From Planococcus kocurii (GTDB taxonomy: Bacteria > Bacillota > Bacilli > Bacillales_A > Planococcaceae): a stretch of DNA of 64,000 nt. The position numbers and the translations under genes were made by a program. Below are positions 42,602-52,319 of this stretch, one piece after another (within the stretch, counting starts at the first letter, position 1; the number at the start of each line of letters is the position of its first letter). The stretch spans positions 2,968,501 through 3,032,500 of the forward strand of contig NZ_CP013661.2 of the NCBI RefSeq assembly GCF_001465835.2. Direction: 5' to 3'. The notes beneath the pieces were generated by a model, which had not been told where the DNA came from, did no database searches, and saw nothing but the letters and a program-made list of their open reading frames with translations.

Positions 42602-42667
42602 AACCATTGACGCACAATTGCTGTTACACTAAGCGATTGTGCGTCAATTCTCTTTTGCACAATCGCT
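42602..42667 (+). promoter_or_regulatory. Alternative-hairpin leader upstream of rnc
   Basis: Arm 42606-42622 pairs with 42632-42648 over 17 bp (one G-U, nine-base loop), followed by TCTCTTTT. The middle segment AGCGATTGTGC (42632-42642) is also perfectly complementary to GCACAATCGCT (42657-42667), so two hairpins exclude each other. It may be a terminator for the fap operon, an attenuator, or an RNase III target controlling rnc. The base pairing is seen; the function is inferred. Confidence 0.55.
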
Positions 42668-42715
42668 GAAAAAAAGGTAAAATTGAAAGAAGTACACAAA
42701 GGAAGGCAGATAAAA

Positions 42716-43471
42716 ATGGCCATGAATAAAAAAGTAAATCACCAAAAGACCAGTACCATAAAAGAAAGTGTCAAAGCGTCATTTGAACAACTGCAAAAAG
42801 AACTCAATGTTTCATTTAATAAACCTGCCTTATTGCATCAAGCTTTTACCCATTCATCCTATGTGAATGAGCATCGAAGAAAACAATTTACCGATAACGA
42901 ACGTTTGGAATTTCTAGGGGATGCGGTATTGGAATTATCCGTTTCGCATTACCTGTATACGAAATACCCACAAATGAGCGAAGGCGAGTTGACAAAGTTG
43001 CGTGCAGCAATCGTTTGTGAACCTTCTCTGGTTTTATTTGCCAATGAACTAAATTTCGGTAAATATATCCTTTTAGGTAAAGGAGAAGAGTTAACAGGTG
43101 GAAGAACACGTCCAGCTTTATTGGCAGATGTTTTCGAATCGTATATTGGCGCTCTTTACCTAGACCAAGGATTAGATCCTGTTGTCGCATTTTTGGAAAC
43201 GGTATTATTTCCAAAAGTGGAAATCGGTGCTTTTTCGCATGTGATGGATTATAAGAGCCAATTACAAGAATTGGTTCAACAAAAAAATACCGGAGCATTG
43301 AATTACGAAATTATTGATGAAATCGGACCAGCGCATAGCCGTGTATTTGTGACTCGTGTATCTCTTGCGGATAAGGAACTTGGCGTCGGTAATGGTCGAT
43401 CGAAAAAAGAAGCGGAACAGCAGGCAGCTCAGCTGGCAATCCGTAAATTGCAAGAATTGGCGGAGGAGTAG
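42716..43471 (+). CDS. rnc: Ribonuclease III
   Basis: Cuts double-stranded RNA in rRNA and mRNA maturation. 251 residues: RNase III domain with the signature [14 protein letters not shown] and the acidic pair in [14 protein letters not shown], then a C-terminal dsRNA-binding domain (about 178-248, [12 protein letters not shown]...[17 protein letters not shown]). ATG at 42716 follows AAAGGAAGG; ATG at 42722 is an alternative. Leads rnc-smc-ftsY. Confidence 0.95.
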   Translation: MAMNKKVNHQKTSTIKESVKASFEQLQKELNVSFNKPALLHQAFTHSSYVNEHRRKQFTDNERLEFLGDAVLELSVSHYLYTKYPQMSEGELTKLRAAIVCEPSLVLFANELNFGKYILLGKGEELTGGRTRPALLADVFESYIGALYLDQGLDPVVAFLETVLFPKVEIGAFSHVMDYKSQLQELVQQKNTGALNYEIIDEIGPAHSRVFVTRVSLADKELGVGNGRSKKEAEQQAAQLAIRKLQELAEE

Positions 43472-43476
43472 TCGTA

Positions 43477-46400
43477 ATGTTTTTGAAGAGATTGGAAATC
43501 ATGGGGTTCAAATCATTTGCTGATCGTATCGGCATCGACTTTGTACCTGGAGTAACCGCCGTTGTCGGACCAAATGGTAGCGGCAAAAGCAATGTTACCG
43601 ATGCTATCCGTTGGGTGCTCGGAGAACAATCAGCAAAATCACTACGCGGTGCAAAAATGGAGGACGTTATTTTTGCTGGCAGTGATTCAAGAAAACCGTT
43701 AAATTTTGCAGAAGTTACGTTGATTTTAGATAATACGGACGGGCGTGTCCCTCTCGATTACAGCGAAGTCAGCGTAACGAGAAGGGTTTTTCGCAGTGGT
43801 GAAAGTGCCTATTTGCTGAATAAGCAAAATTGTCGATTGAAAGATATTACAGACTTGTTTATGGATTCTGGATTGGGTAAAGAAGCCTTTTCCATTATTT
43901 CGCAGGGACGAGTAGATGAAATTCTGAATTCAAAAGCAGAAGAACGTCGATCTATATTTGAAGAAGCTGCAGGTGTGTTGAAATACAAGCAGCGGAAGAA
44001 AAAAGCTGAAATGAAACTAAATGAAACCGATGAAAACCTTAATCGTGTATTGGATATTTTACATGAATTGGATGGTCGTATGGAGCCGCTTCAAATTCAA
44101 GCCTCCACTGCACGCGATTTTTTGGATATGAACGAACAATTAAAAGATGCCGATATCGCCTTGTTGGCTCATGATGCCAGCAACTTGGAGCAGGAACTCA
44201 ATCAACTAGCGCAAGAAGCAGCAGTTCATTCAGAAAAAGAGCAGCAAATAGCTGCAGAAATTACGACGAAAGAGCGTGCAGTCGCTGAAATTCGTCAAGC
44301 GCTCGCAGAGTTGGATCGCAAAATAGATCAAGCGCAAAATGCTTTAGTTGAAGCGAGTGCCGAAACGGAGAAATGGCAAGGACGCAAACTGTTGATGTCC
44401 GAGAAAAAAAGCAATGCTCATCGCCAAGCGCAGCAATTACAAAGTAATTTAGATGCGGAAAAACTAGAAAATGTTTTGCTTCAGAAAAAACACAATGAGC
44501 AGTTGGTGTTATTAGAAGAACGCAAAATACAGCGTCAAAAAATACGGACGACGATTAAACAACTTGAAGAGCAGTTGAACCGAACTCCGGCCGATATCGA
44601 CAACGAAATTGAAAATTGCAAGTCGGTCTATATCGATTTGATGAACGAGCAGGCAACAGTCAAAAACGAGCTTAAAAATATTGGTTTGCAAGAACAACAA
44701 CTGTCAGAATCAACCGGACGAATTACTTCGCAACGGGCTGACTTTGAGTTGGAACTATCGAAATTGAAAAGCCAAAAAACGCATGCAGAAAAAAATGTTG
44801 CAGACATTCGTACCTTGTTAGAAGACAAGCGTCAGCAATATAAAAACGCGGAAGCTTCTTATCAACTGCAAAAGCAATCATTTGATCAAAAGCAAGCGAT
44901 GCTGTTTCAAGCCTATCAGTCTGAAAAACAGCTTGCGGCTCGCGTTGGTACCTTACAGGAACTTGAAGCCGATTTCTCAGGGTTTTTTCAAGGTGTCCGT
45001 GAAGTATTAATGGCACGTGAAAAAGGCCAGCTAGCAGGCATTAGAGGAGCAGTTGCTGAAATTGCGCAAGTAGAGAAAACTTATGCTAAGGCCATTGAAA
45101 CGGCATTAGGTGCTTCAAGTCAGCACATTGTTACAGAAAACGAGCAGCATGCTAGAGAAGCCATTGATTTTCTTCGTAAAAAGAGGGCGGGACGTTCTAC
45201 TTTCTTACCAATGACTGTCATGAAATCGCGGAAGATCCCAGAACATACATTGGCTACTGTGCGGGAGCACCCAGCCTATGTGAATATGGCATGCGAATTA
45301 ATCGATTACGATGCACAGTATGCGATGATTATTGAAAATTTAGTAGGCAATGTCATTATCGCTGAAGACTTGAAAGGCGCGACAGCGATTGCTAAAGCAA
45401 CCGGCAATCGCTTCCGTGTCGTAACCTTAGATGGCGATATCGTGAACGCCGGTGGATCGATGACAGGCGGTGCTAACAAAACCCAAGCTTCATTCTTCAC
45501 GCGAAAAGCTGAACTTGAGCAATTGCTTGTGCAATCAGCAGAGTTAAAAGAGACCATCATAAACGCTGAAAAAACAGTAATCAAAGAACAGGCAGAAGTG
45601 AAAGTGGCAGAGGAATCCATTCAAGCCTTGAAAAATGAAGGGGAGAAATACCGGGATTCAGAAGCGGAAAGTTCGACCATTCTTCGTGAAATTGAAGCTG
45701 TTTTAAAGACAACGTTAGAGCGTTTCCATCTTTTTGAAGCAGAACAAAAAAACAAAGAATATGATTTGACAGCCATTACTGGACGAAAAGAAGTAGCATC
45801 TATACGCCGTGAGAGCATCGTAAAAGAATTGGCTGCTATTACCGTGGAAATTGACGAACTCACGCTGTTTAAGCAGCAAAACCAATCAGCACGTGATCAA
45901 GTTTTGGAGAAATTAGCAGAACAAAAGTCGTTAGATGCTGTAACAAAAGAACGCCTCAATCAATTAACAGTGAGTGAAGCGGAGCTTTTTGAGCGACTCG
46001 AGAAAAGCAATTACAAACTGCAAGAAAATCAAAAAGAGTTGCAATGGATTCAGTCAGAAGAAGCAGTAAAAGTGTATTCAGACAAGGAAATTCTGCAAGA
46101 AATTGAGACCTGGTCAACGAAAAAAATGCACATGTTGCAAACGGTTGAGCAGACAAAAAAACAACGCTTAGGACAGCAAGATACCTTAACTGGTTTGGAA
46201 GAAGATTTAAAAGAACACCAACGTATTTATAAAGGCTATGTGGAAGCGATTCGAATTTATGAAGTCAAATCAACACGGTTAGAAGTTCAAATTCAAAGTT
46301 TTATTACCCAGCTTGACACCAATTATCAGCTGACACTAGAGCAAGCAAAACAGTTTGAAATGATTGATGAAGAAGCCGTTGTTCGTAGAAAAGTTAAATT

Positions 46401-47025
46401 GCTGAAACAATCTATTGAAGAATTAGGGCCTGTCCATATTGGTGCAATCGAAGAATTTGAACATGTCTCTGACCGCCATGCCTTTTTAACAGAGCAACGT
46501 AACGATTTAAACGAAGCGAAAGAAACATTGCGAACATTAATTCGGGAAATGGACGGAGAAATGACTAGTCGTTTTGACGATACTTTTCATGCCATTCGCA
46601 AGCAGTTCCAACGGGTCTTTAAAGAGTTGTTTGGTGGGGGCTCTGCTGACTTAGTATTGACAGATCCGCAAGATATGTTGAGAACAGGTGTAGAGATTAT
46701 TGCTCAGCCACCTGGTAAAAAGTTGCAAAATTTGAGTTTGCTATCTGGTGGAGAACGTGCACTTACAGCGATCGCTTTATTATTTGCGATTTTGAATGTG
46801 CGTCCTGTACCCTTCTGTGTGCTTGATGAAGTCGAGGCGGCGCTTGATGAATCGAATGTCGTGCGTTACAGTCAATACCTGAAGAAATTCAGCGAAGATA
46901 CGCAGTTTATCGTCATTACACATCGTAAAGGGACAATGGAAGGTGCCGACGTTTTATATGGCATCACCATGCAAGAATCTGGGATATCGAAACTGGTTTC
47001 GGTCAGGCTCGAAGAAAAAACCTGA
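43477..47025 (+). CDS. smc: Chromosome segregation ATPase SMC
   Basis: Core of the bacterial condensin, acting with ScpA and ScpB to organise the chromosome. 1182 residues: N-terminal Walker A GPNGSGKSN (about 31-39), two long coiled coils (about 170-500 and 680-1010), a hinge (about 505-675, LGASSQHIVT...SMTGGA), and the C-terminal signature LSGGERALTAIALLFA with Walker B CVLDEVEAALDESN. GGAGGAG SD. Confidence 0.96.
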   Translation: MFLKRLEIMGFKSFADRIGIDFVPGVTAVVGPNGSGKSNVTDAIRWVLGEQSAKSLRGAKMEDVIFAGSDSRKPLNFAEVTLILDNTDGRVPLDYSEVSVTRRVFRSGESAYLLNKQNCRLKDITDLFMDSGLGKEAFSIISQGRVDEILNSKAEERRSIFEEAAGVLKYKQRKKKAEMKLNETDENLNRVLDILHELDGRMEPLQIQASTARDFLDMNEQLKDADIALLAHDASNLEQELNQLAQEAAVHSEKEQQIAAEITTKERAVAEIRQALAELDRKIDQAQNALVEASAETEKWQGRKLLMSEKKSNAHRQAQQLQSNLDAEKLENVLLQKKHNEQLVLLEERKIQRQKIRTTIKQLEEQLNRTPADIDNEIENCKSVYIDLMNEQATVKNELKNIGLQEQQLSESTGRITSQRADFELELSKLKSQKTHAEKNVADIRTLLEDKRQQYKNAEASYQLQKQSFDQKQAMLFQAYQSEKQLAARVGTLQELEADFSGFFQGVREVLMAREKGQLAGIRGAVAEIAQVEKTYAKAIETALGASSQHIVTENEQHAREAIDFLRKKRAGRSTFLPMTVMKSRKIPEHTLATVREHPAYVNMACELIDYDAQYAMIIENLVGNVIIAEDLKGATAIAKATGNRFRVVTLDGDIVNAGGSMTGGANKTQASFFTRKAELEQLLVQSAELKETIINAEKTVIKEQAEVKVAEESIQALKNEGEKYRDSEAESSTILREIEAVLKTTLERFHLFEAEQKNKEYDLTAITGRKEVASIRRESIVKELAAITVEIDELTLFKQQNQSARDQVLEKLAEQKSLDAVTKERLNQLTVSEAELFERLEKSNYKLQENQKELQWIQSEEAVKVYSDKEILQEIETWSTKKMHMLQTVEQTKKQRLGQQDTLTGLEEDLKEHQRIYKGYVEAIRIYEVKSTRLEVQIQSFITQLDTNYQLTLEQAKQFEMIDEEAVVRRKVKLLKQSIEELGPVHIGAIEEFEHVSDRHAFLTEQRNDLNEAKETLRTLIREMDGEMTSRFDDTFHAIRKQFQRVFKELFGGGSADLVLTDPQDMLRTGVEIIAQPPGKKLQNLSLLSGGERALTAIALLFAILNVRPVPFCVLDEVEAALDESNVVRYSQYLKKFSEDTQFIVITHRKGTMEGADVLYGITMQESGISKLVSVRLEEKT

Positions 47026-47042
47026 AAAAGGAGTGGATACAC

Positions 47043-48059
47043 ATGAGTTTCTTCAAAAAACTAAAAGATAAATTTGCTGGCAATACTGAAGCTGAAGAAT
47101 CAACTGAAAAATACAAAGAAGGATTAGCCAAAACCCGTATTGGTTTTACATCAAAAATCAATGATTTGGTAGCGAAATACCGAAAAGTCGATGAAGACTT
47201 TTTTGAGGAACTAGAAGAAATTTTGTTGCAAGCGGATGTCGGTTTCGAAACGGTTATTGAGTTAATGGACGACTTGCGTTTTGAAGTGCAACGGAAAAAC
47301 GTAAAAGATACGTCAAATGTCCAATCCGTTATTTCGGAAAAACTGGTGGAAATCTATGAAGCTGGTGAAGCAGAAATCAATGAAATCAATTTTGTTGAAG
47401 GATTGACGGTCATTTTGATGGTTGGAGTTAACGGTGTTGGCAAAACTACCACTATCGGAAAACTCGCTCATCGTTTCAAAAATGAAGGCAAAACCGTTAT
47501 GCTTGCGGCAGGTGATACATTCCGTGCCGGTGCAATCGAGCAATTGGACGTCTGGGGCAAGCGAGTTGGCGTGGATGTGATTAAACAAAGTGAAGGGTCA
47601 GACCCAGCAGCGGTTATGTATGACGCTGTACGTTCCGCTAAATCCCGCGGAGTGGACGTGCTTATTTGCGATACGGCAGGACGTCTGCAAAACAAAGTCA
47701 ATTTGATGAACGAACTGCAAAAAGTTCATCGTGTTATTTCGCGTGAAATTCCCGGTGCGCCTCATGAAGTATTACTGGCACTTGATGCTACGACCGGTCA
47801 AAATGCTATGCTCCAGGCACAGACATTCAAAGAAGTTACCGATGTTACGGGCATTGTTCTAACAAAACTAGATGGGACAGCAAAAGGCGGAATTGTCTTG
47901 GCGATTCGCAATAAATTAAAAATTCCTGTGAAATTTGTAGGCCTTGGTGAAAAACTAGATGACCTGCAACCTTTCGATGCGCAAAAATACGTTTACGGCT
48001 TGTTTGCTGAAGGATTGGATAAAGAGCAAGAATTGGAAGATGCTAAAGCAGACAAGTAA
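47043..48059 (+). CDS. ftsY: Signal recognition particle receptor FtsY
   Basis: Docks SRP-ribosome complexes at the membrane. 338 residues: short acidic A region, helical N domain (about 25-115), and a GTPase G domain with GVNGVGKTTTIGKLA (about 129), DTAGRLQNK, TKLDGTAKGG and FVGLGE. In the rnc-smc-ftsY unit. Confidence 0.95.
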   Translation: MSFFKKLKDKFAGNTEAEESTEKYKEGLAKTRIGFTSKINDLVAKYRKVDEDFFEELEEILLQADVGFETVIELMDDLRFEVQRKNVKDTSNVQSVISEKLVEIYEAGEAEINEINFVEGLTVILMVGVNGVGKTTTIGKLAHRFKNEGKTVMLAAGDTFRAGAIEQLDVWGKRVGVDVIKQSEGSDPAAVMYDAVRSAKSRGVDVLICDTAGRLQNKVNLMNELQKVHRVISREIPGAPHEVLLALDATTGQNAMLQAQTFKEVTDVTGIVLTKLDGTAKGGIVLAIRNKLKIPVKFVGLGEKLDDLQPFDAQKYVYGLFAEGLDKEQELEDAKADK

Positions 48060-48065
48060 AATTAC

Positions 48066-48094
48066 TTGACAGCTTTGTCGATTTTCAGTATTCT
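48066..48094 (+). promoter_or_regulatory. SigA-type promoter of ylxM-ffh
   Basis: Perfect TTGACA (48066-48071), 17-base spacer, TATTCT (48089-48094). It starts a few bases after the ftsY stop and gives the SRP genes their own promoter. Confidence 0.7.
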
Positions 48095-48123
48095 AAGCAT
48101 TAGAATGAATGGGGTGAGCGTCA

Positions 48124-48450
48124 ATGATGGGACTAGAAAAAACAACACGTATGAACTATTTGTTTGATTTCTATCAGGAGTTACTGACGCCAAAACAGCG
48201 TAGCTATATGATGCTGTACTATTTAGACGACCATTCACTGGGCGAAATTGCCGAAGAATACCATATCACCCGTCAGGCAGTTTACGATAACATTCGCCGG
48301 ACAGAAGCAATGCTAGAAGAATATGAACGCAAGTTGCAGCTATTTGAAAAGTTTCAGAAACGGCAGCAACTGGTTTCGTCATTTGAAAAACAGCCATTCA
48401 CAGAAGAGCGCGTCCAGCAATTTTTGGGCGAACTAAAGGAATGGGATTAG
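48124..48450 (+). CDS. ylxM: UPF0122 family protein YlxM, SRP-associated helix-turn-helix protein
   Basis: 108 residues with a sigma-70 region-4-like helix-turn-helix ([32 protein letters not shown]). Known always next to ffh; homologs bind SRP components and modulate its activity, so it is not necessarily a transcription factor. Start at 48124 or the adjacent ATG 48127; SD GGGGTGAG. Twelve bases separate it from ffh. Confidence 0.92.
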   Translation: MMGLEKTTRMNYLFDFYQELLTPKQRSYMMLYYLDDHSLGEIAEEYHITRQAVYDNIRRTEAMLEEYERKLQLFEKFQKRQQLVSSFEKQPFTEERVQQFLGELKEWD

Positions 48451-48462
48451 GAGGCGGAAAGA

Positions 48463-49821
48463 ATGGCATTTGAAGGTTTATCCGAACGCCTGCAAGGGAC
48501 GATGACTAAGATAAAAGGTAAAGGTAAAGTCAACGAAGCAGACGTTAAGGAAATGATGCGTGAAGTTCGTTTCGCCTTGATCGAAGCGGATGTCAACTTA
48601 AAAGTAGTGAAAGAATTCGTCAAGAAAATCAGTGAACGAGCGATTGGACAAGATGTCATGGACAGCCTAACACCAGGACAACAAGTCGTTAAAATCGTTA
48701 AAGATGAACTGACAGAATTGATGGGTGGCGAAGAGCGGAAAATCGAGTTTTCTACAAAACAACCGACCGTCATTATGATGGTTGGTTTGCAAGGTGCCGG
48801 TAAAACGACAACCACGGGAAAACTCGCTAATTTGTTGCGCAGAAAACACAATCGTAAACCGCTACTCGTAGCGGCCGATGTTTATCGTCCGGCCGCGATT
48901 CAGCAGTTAGAGACGATTGGTAAGCAGTTATCGCTTCCGGTTTTTTCTAAAGGGACAGACATGTCTCCTGTGGAAATTGCGCGTCAGGCAATTGAACATG
49001 CGAAGGCAGAGCATTTGGATACGGTCATTATTGATACAGCAGGGCGTTTGCATGTCGATGAGGCGTTGATGCAGGAATTGAAAGATATTCGTGCGCTTAA
49101 AGAGCCAGATGAAATTTTCTTGGTCGTCGATTCTATGACAGGACAAGATGCTGTCAACGTGGCCCAAAATTTTGATGCAGCCATTGGCATCACTGGCGTC
49201 GTTTTAACGAAGCTTGATGGTGATACACGAGGCGGTGCGGCATTATCCATTCGTTCTGTCACTCAAAAACCGATTAAATTTGTCGGGATGGGTGAAAAAA
49301 TGGATGCGCTTGAAGCTTTCCACCCCGAACGTATGGCGTCACGAATACTTGGCATGGGCGATATGCTGTCGCTCATTGAAAAAGCGCAGTCAAATGTTGA
49401 TGAAGTAAAAGCAAAAGAGTTAGAAGAAAAGTTCAGAACTTCTACTTTTACTTTTGATGATTTTCTTGAACAAATGACACAAGTCAAACAAATGGGACCA
49501 TTGGACGAGATACTGAAAATGTTGCCAGGTGCCAATAAAATCAAAGGGTTAGAAAACGCAAAAGTCGATGAAGGCCAAATGGATCGCGTAGAAGCGATTA
49601 TCTATTCGATGACAAAAAAAGAGAAAACCACTCCCGAAATCATTAATGCCAATCGAAAAAAACGAATTGCTAAAGGGTCGGGGACCAATATTCAAGATGT
49701 CAACAGACTGCTAAAACAGTTTGAAGACATGAAGAAAATGATGAAGCAAATGTCTGGTATGAACACGAAAAAAGGAAGAAAAAAAATGGGAATGCCGGGC
49801 CTAGACTCACTTTTCAAGTAA
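48463..49821 (+). CDS. ffh: Signal recognition particle protein Ffh
   Basis: SRP54 GTPase that binds signal sequences and 4.5S/SRP RNA. 452 residues: N domain (about 1-90), G domain with GLQGAGKTTTTGKLA (about 107), DTAGRLHVD, TKLDGDTRGGAAL, then the Met-rich M domain (about 325-445) ending in KKMMKQMSGM. Full length. Confidence 0.96.
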   Translation: MAFEGLSERLQGTMTKIKGKGKVNEADVKEMMREVRFALIEADVNLKVVKEFVKKISERAIGQDVMDSLTPGQQVVKIVKDELTELMGGEERKIEFSTKQPTVIMMVGLQGAGKTTTTGKLANLLRRKHNRKPLLVAADVYRPAAIQQLETIGKQLSLPVFSKGTDMSPVEIARQAIEHAKAEHLDTVIIDTAGRLHVDEALMQELKDIRALKEPDEIFLVVDSMTGQDAVNVAQNFDAAIGITGVVLTKLDGDTRGGAALSIRSVTQKPIKFVGMGEKMDALEAFHPERMASRILGMGDMLSLIEKAQSNVDEVKAKELEEKFRTSTFTFDDFLEQMTQVKQMGPLDEILKMLPGANKIKGLENAKVDEGQMDRVEAIIYSMTKKEKTTPEIINANRKKRIAKGSGTNIQDVNRLLKQFEDMKKMMKQMSGMNTKKGRKKMGMPGLDSLFK

Positions 49822-49848
49822 AAATTTCAAGGTGTTAAGAAAAAATAC

Positions 49849-49880
49849 TTTACAAACTATTTAAAGCTTGCTAATATAAT
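49849..49880 (+). promoter_or_regulatory. Promoter of rpsP
   Basis: TTTACA (49849-49854) with TAATAT (49872-49877) at 17 bases; an overlapping perfect TATAAT (49875-49880) would need a 20-base spacer. It drives rpsP-khpA. Confidence 0.6.
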
Positions 49881-49915
49881 ATCTTGTGTGAAACTATTCG
49901 GAGGTGCTTTAAGAA

Positions 49916-50188
49916 ATGGCAGTAAAAATTCGCTTGAAACGTATGGGAGCTAAAAAATCTCCTTTTTACCGTATTGTAGTAGCTGACTCACGTGCTCCAC
50001 GTGACGGCCGTCAAATCCAGACAGTAGGTACTTACAACCCACTGACAGTTCCAGCTGAAGTTAAGATCGACGAAGAGCAAGTATTGAAATGGCTTCATGA
50101 TGGTGCAAAACCATCTGATACTGTACGTAACTTGTTTTCTCAAAAAGGCATTATGGAGAAATTCCATAACGAAAAACTAAACAAATAA
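49916..50188 (+). CDS. rpsP: 30S ribosomal protein S16
   Basis: 90 residues, full length, with [31 protein letters not shown]. Strong GGAGGTG SD. First gene of the S16-KhpA-RimM-TrmD-L19 cluster. Confidence 0.97.
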   Translation: MAVKIRLKRMGAKKSPFYRIVVADSRAPRDGRQIQTVGTYNPLTVPAEVKIDEEQVLKWLHDGAKPSDTVRNLFSQKGIMEKFHNEKLNK

Positions 50189-50201
50189 GGGAGAGTTTTT
50201 T

Positions 50202-50435
50202 ATGAGGCAGCTGATTGAGAGCATTGTCAAACCGTTAGTTGATTATCCGGAAGAAGTTCGCGTCGTTACTGACGAAAACGCAAGCCGAATTGTCTACAAG
50301 CTTTCTGTGCATCCAGAGGATACAGGGAAAGTGATCGGGAAGCAGGGGCGTGTAGCGAAAGCTGTTCGTTCAATTGTGTACTCAGCAGCAGGTGGTTATC
50401 ATAAGAAAAAAACGTATCTCGATATTGTTGATTAA
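50202..50435 (+). CDS. khpA: KH-domain RNA-binding protein KhpA (YlqC)
   Basis: 77 residues, a single KH domain with the GxxG loop in GKVIGKQGRVAKAVRSIV. Family members partner KhpB/EloR and affect cell elongation and RNA regulation. Here it is followed by a terminator; the ylqD gene found at this point in B. subtilis is absent. Confidence 0.94.
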   Translation: MRQLIESIVKPLVDYPEEVRVVTDENASRIVYKLSVHPEDTGKVIGKQGRVAKAVRSIVYSAAGGYHKKKTYLDIVD

Positions 50436-50436
50436 G

Positions 50437-50468
50437 AAGAAGGAGCCCAGGTTCCTTCTTTTTTTTTC
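50437..50468 (+). terminator. Intrinsic terminator after khpA
   Basis: AAGAAGGA (50437-50444) pairs with TCCTTCTT (50453-50460) and is followed by seven more T. It lies before rimM and probably sets the rpsP-khpA level apart from rimM-trmD. Confidence 0.88.
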
Positions 50469-50498
50469 AGAAAAATAAAAGTGAAAGGATGTTTGCTT

Positions 50499-51014
50499 AT
50501 GCAATGGTTTAATGTAGGAAAGATTGTCAATACACACGGAATTCGTGGCGAAGTACGTGTTTTATCGCGTACGGATTTTCCAGAAGAACGCTTTGCAGTT
50601 GGGACGAAGCTCGGGCTTTTCATGCCGGATGCAAAAAAACCAATCATGGTAAAAATCGCCAGTCAGCGCCGACATAAAAACTTTGAGTTACTAACTTTTG
50701 AGGGTTATCCATATATCAATGACGTAGAGCCGTTTAAAGAATCTTATTTGCGAATTTCTGAACATGATTTGACTGAACTAGAAGATAATGCGTATTACCA
50801 TCATGAAATTTTGGGGTGCACAGTGTTTTCAACCGAAGGGCAAGAACTCGGAAAGATCAGTGAAATTTTGGAAACTGGTGCCAATGACGTTTGGGAAGTT
50901 ACACCTGAGTCGGGGAAGAAGCATTATATTCCTTACACTGAAGAAATCGTCCAAGAAATTGATATTGACCAAAAGAAAGTCGTGATCGAAGTAATAGAAG
51001 GGTTATTGTCTTGA
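50499..51014 (+). CDS. rimM: Ribosome maturation factor RimM
   Basis: Binds S19 and helps assemble the 30S head. 171 residues: N-terminal beta-barrel ([19 protein letters not shown]) and a C-terminal PRC-barrel (about 97-168, [21 protein letters not shown]). ATG at 50499, nine bases from AAAGGA; the in-frame GTG at 50481 precedes that SD. Stop overlaps trmD start. Confidence 0.94.
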   Translation: MQWFNVGKIVNTHGIRGEVRVLSRTDFPEERFAVGTKLGLFMPDAKKPIMVKIASQRRHKNFELLTFEGYPYINDVEPFKESYLRISEHDLTELEDNAYYHHEILGCTVFSTEGQELGKISEILETGANDVWEVTPESGKKHYIPYTEEIVQEIDIDQKKVVIEVIEGLLS

Positions 51015-51733
51015 TGAACATAAATGTTCTATCGTTATTTCCGCCGATGTTTGAAGGGGTCTTTCAACATTCAATTATGAAAAAAGCGCAGGATAAAAAT
51101 GCAGTTAGTTTAAACGTTGTGGACATTCGTGAATTTGCCGATAACAAACGCCAAGTTGATGATTACCCATTTGGTGGCGGAGCAGGAATGGTTCTAAAAC
51201 CAGAACCGATTTTCAATGCGGTTGAAAGTCTCACGACAAACAGCAAACCACGCGTTATTTTAATGTGTCCACAAGGTGAGCGCTTTACGCAGCAAAAAGC
51301 TGAAGAGTTAGCAAACGAACAGGAACTAGTATTTATTTGCGGACATTACGAGGGCTATGATGAACGAATTCGAGAACATTTGGTCACAGATGAAATTTCA
51401 ATTGGAGACTTTGTGCTAACCGGAGGAGAACTTGCAGCCATGACGGTCATTGATAGTGTCGTTAGACTGCTTCCTGGGGTGCTAGGTAACGCCGATTCGC
51501 CAATTCGCGACTCATTCTCTACAGGACTTCTAGAGCACCCGCAATACACCCGTCCTGCCGATTTCAGAGGCTGGAAAGTACCAGATGTCTTAACTTCCGG
51601 TAATCACGGTAAAGTTGATCAATGGCGCGAAGAACAAACCTTAAAACGGACGCTTGAAAGACGGCCAGATCTGCTCGAACACATCGAGTTGGATGACAAA
51701 CAGAAAAAAATAATCGCCCAATTAAAGAAATGA
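51014..51733 (+). CDS. trmD: tRNA (guanine-N1-)-methyltransferase TrmD
   Basis: Makes m1G37 in tRNA, preventing frameshifts. 239 residues of the SPOUT (trefoil-knot) class: [12 protein letters not shown], the knot segment LTGGELAAM and [13 protein letters not shown] at 51014 aligns with the family start and overlaps the rimM stop (TGATG); TTG at 51011 is an alternative. Confidence 0.95.
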   Translation: MNINVLSLFPPMFEGVFQHSIMKKAQDKNAVSLNVVDIREFADNKRQVDDYPFGGGAGMVLKPEPIFNAVESLTTNSKPRVILMCPQGERFTQQKAEELANEQELVFICGHYEGYDERIREHLVTDEISIGDFVLTGGELAAMTVIDSVVRLLPGVLGNADSPIRDSFSTGLLEHPQYTRPADFRGWKVPDVLTSGNHGKVDQWREEQTLKRTLERRPDLLEHIELDDKQKKIIAQLKK

Positions 51734-51759
51734 AAATAGAGTGCAGCTTGCTCTTGCGC

Positions 51760-51870
51760 TGTCAGGTTATCAGTGGTATTATGGACACTGTACTTTTATG
51801 TGAAGTACAGGATCACGATGTTCCGCTGCAACAGCTGATTTGGTGTAAGAACATCTGTAGAAGGAGAGAA
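51760..51870 (+). promoter_or_regulatory. L19 leader (rplS autoregulatory RNA)
   Basis: The region matches the Bacillales L19 leader pattern as I recall it: ATGGACACTG, then hairpin CTGTACTT/AAGTACAG (51788-51795 with 51803-51810), then GATCACGATGTTCCGCTGC. A second stem pairs GATGTTC (51817-51823) with GAACATC (51849-51855) and encloses GCTG/CAGC. The SD GAAGGAGAG follows. In the family it is thought to mediate feedback by L19. Confidence 0.82.
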
Positions 51871-51875
51871 AAATA

Positions 51876-52220
51876 ATGCAAAACATTATTACAGAAATCA
51901 CTAAAGAACAAATTCGTACGGATCTTCCAACGTTCCGTCCTGGAGACACTGTTCGCGTCCACGTTAAAGTTGTTGAGGGTACACGCGAACGTATTCAGGT
52001 ATACGAAGGAGTCGTAATTGGCCGTCGCGGAGGCGGAATCAGTGAGTCATTCACTGTTCGCAAAATCTCTTACGGTGTTGGTGTTGAGCGTACATTCCCT
52101 GTACACACACCAAAAATTGCACAACTTGAAGTTACCCGTCGTGGTAAAGTTCGTCGTGCTAAATTGTATTACTTGCGTGACCTACGCGGTAAAGCAGCTC
52201 GTATCAAAGAAATTCGATAA
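51876..52220 (+). CDS. rplS: 50S ribosomal protein L19
   Basis: 114 residues, full length, with [42 protein letters not shown] and a basic C-terminus. Sits at the 30S-50S interface. Preceded by its leader RNA and followed by a terminator. Confidence 0.97.
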   Translation: MQNIITEITKEQIRTDLPTFRPGDTVRVHVKVVEGTRERIQVYEGVVIGRRGGGISESFTVRKISYGVGVERTFPVHTPKIAQLEVTRRGKVRRAKLYYLRDLRGKAARIKEIR

Positions 52221-52233
52221 GCTTGTATTAATG

Positions 52234-52265
52234 AAAGAGGGCGCTTGCGCCCTCTTTCTTTTTGC
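52234..52265 (+). terminator. Intrinsic terminator after rplS
   Basis: AAAGAGGGCGC (52234-52244) is complementary to GCGCCCTCTTT (52247-52257), followed by CTTTTTG. Confidence 0.88.
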
Positions 52266-52319
52266 TAAAAAGTTTAATTCCTTGTACAATTAAAACAGTA
52301 AGTTTGGGGAGGAACGCGC

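Noticed and set aside
43477..47025. Several open frames of 60-100 codons antisense to smc and other large genes
   Set aside because: No SD sequences, no recognisable domains, and they follow the codon pattern of the sense gene.
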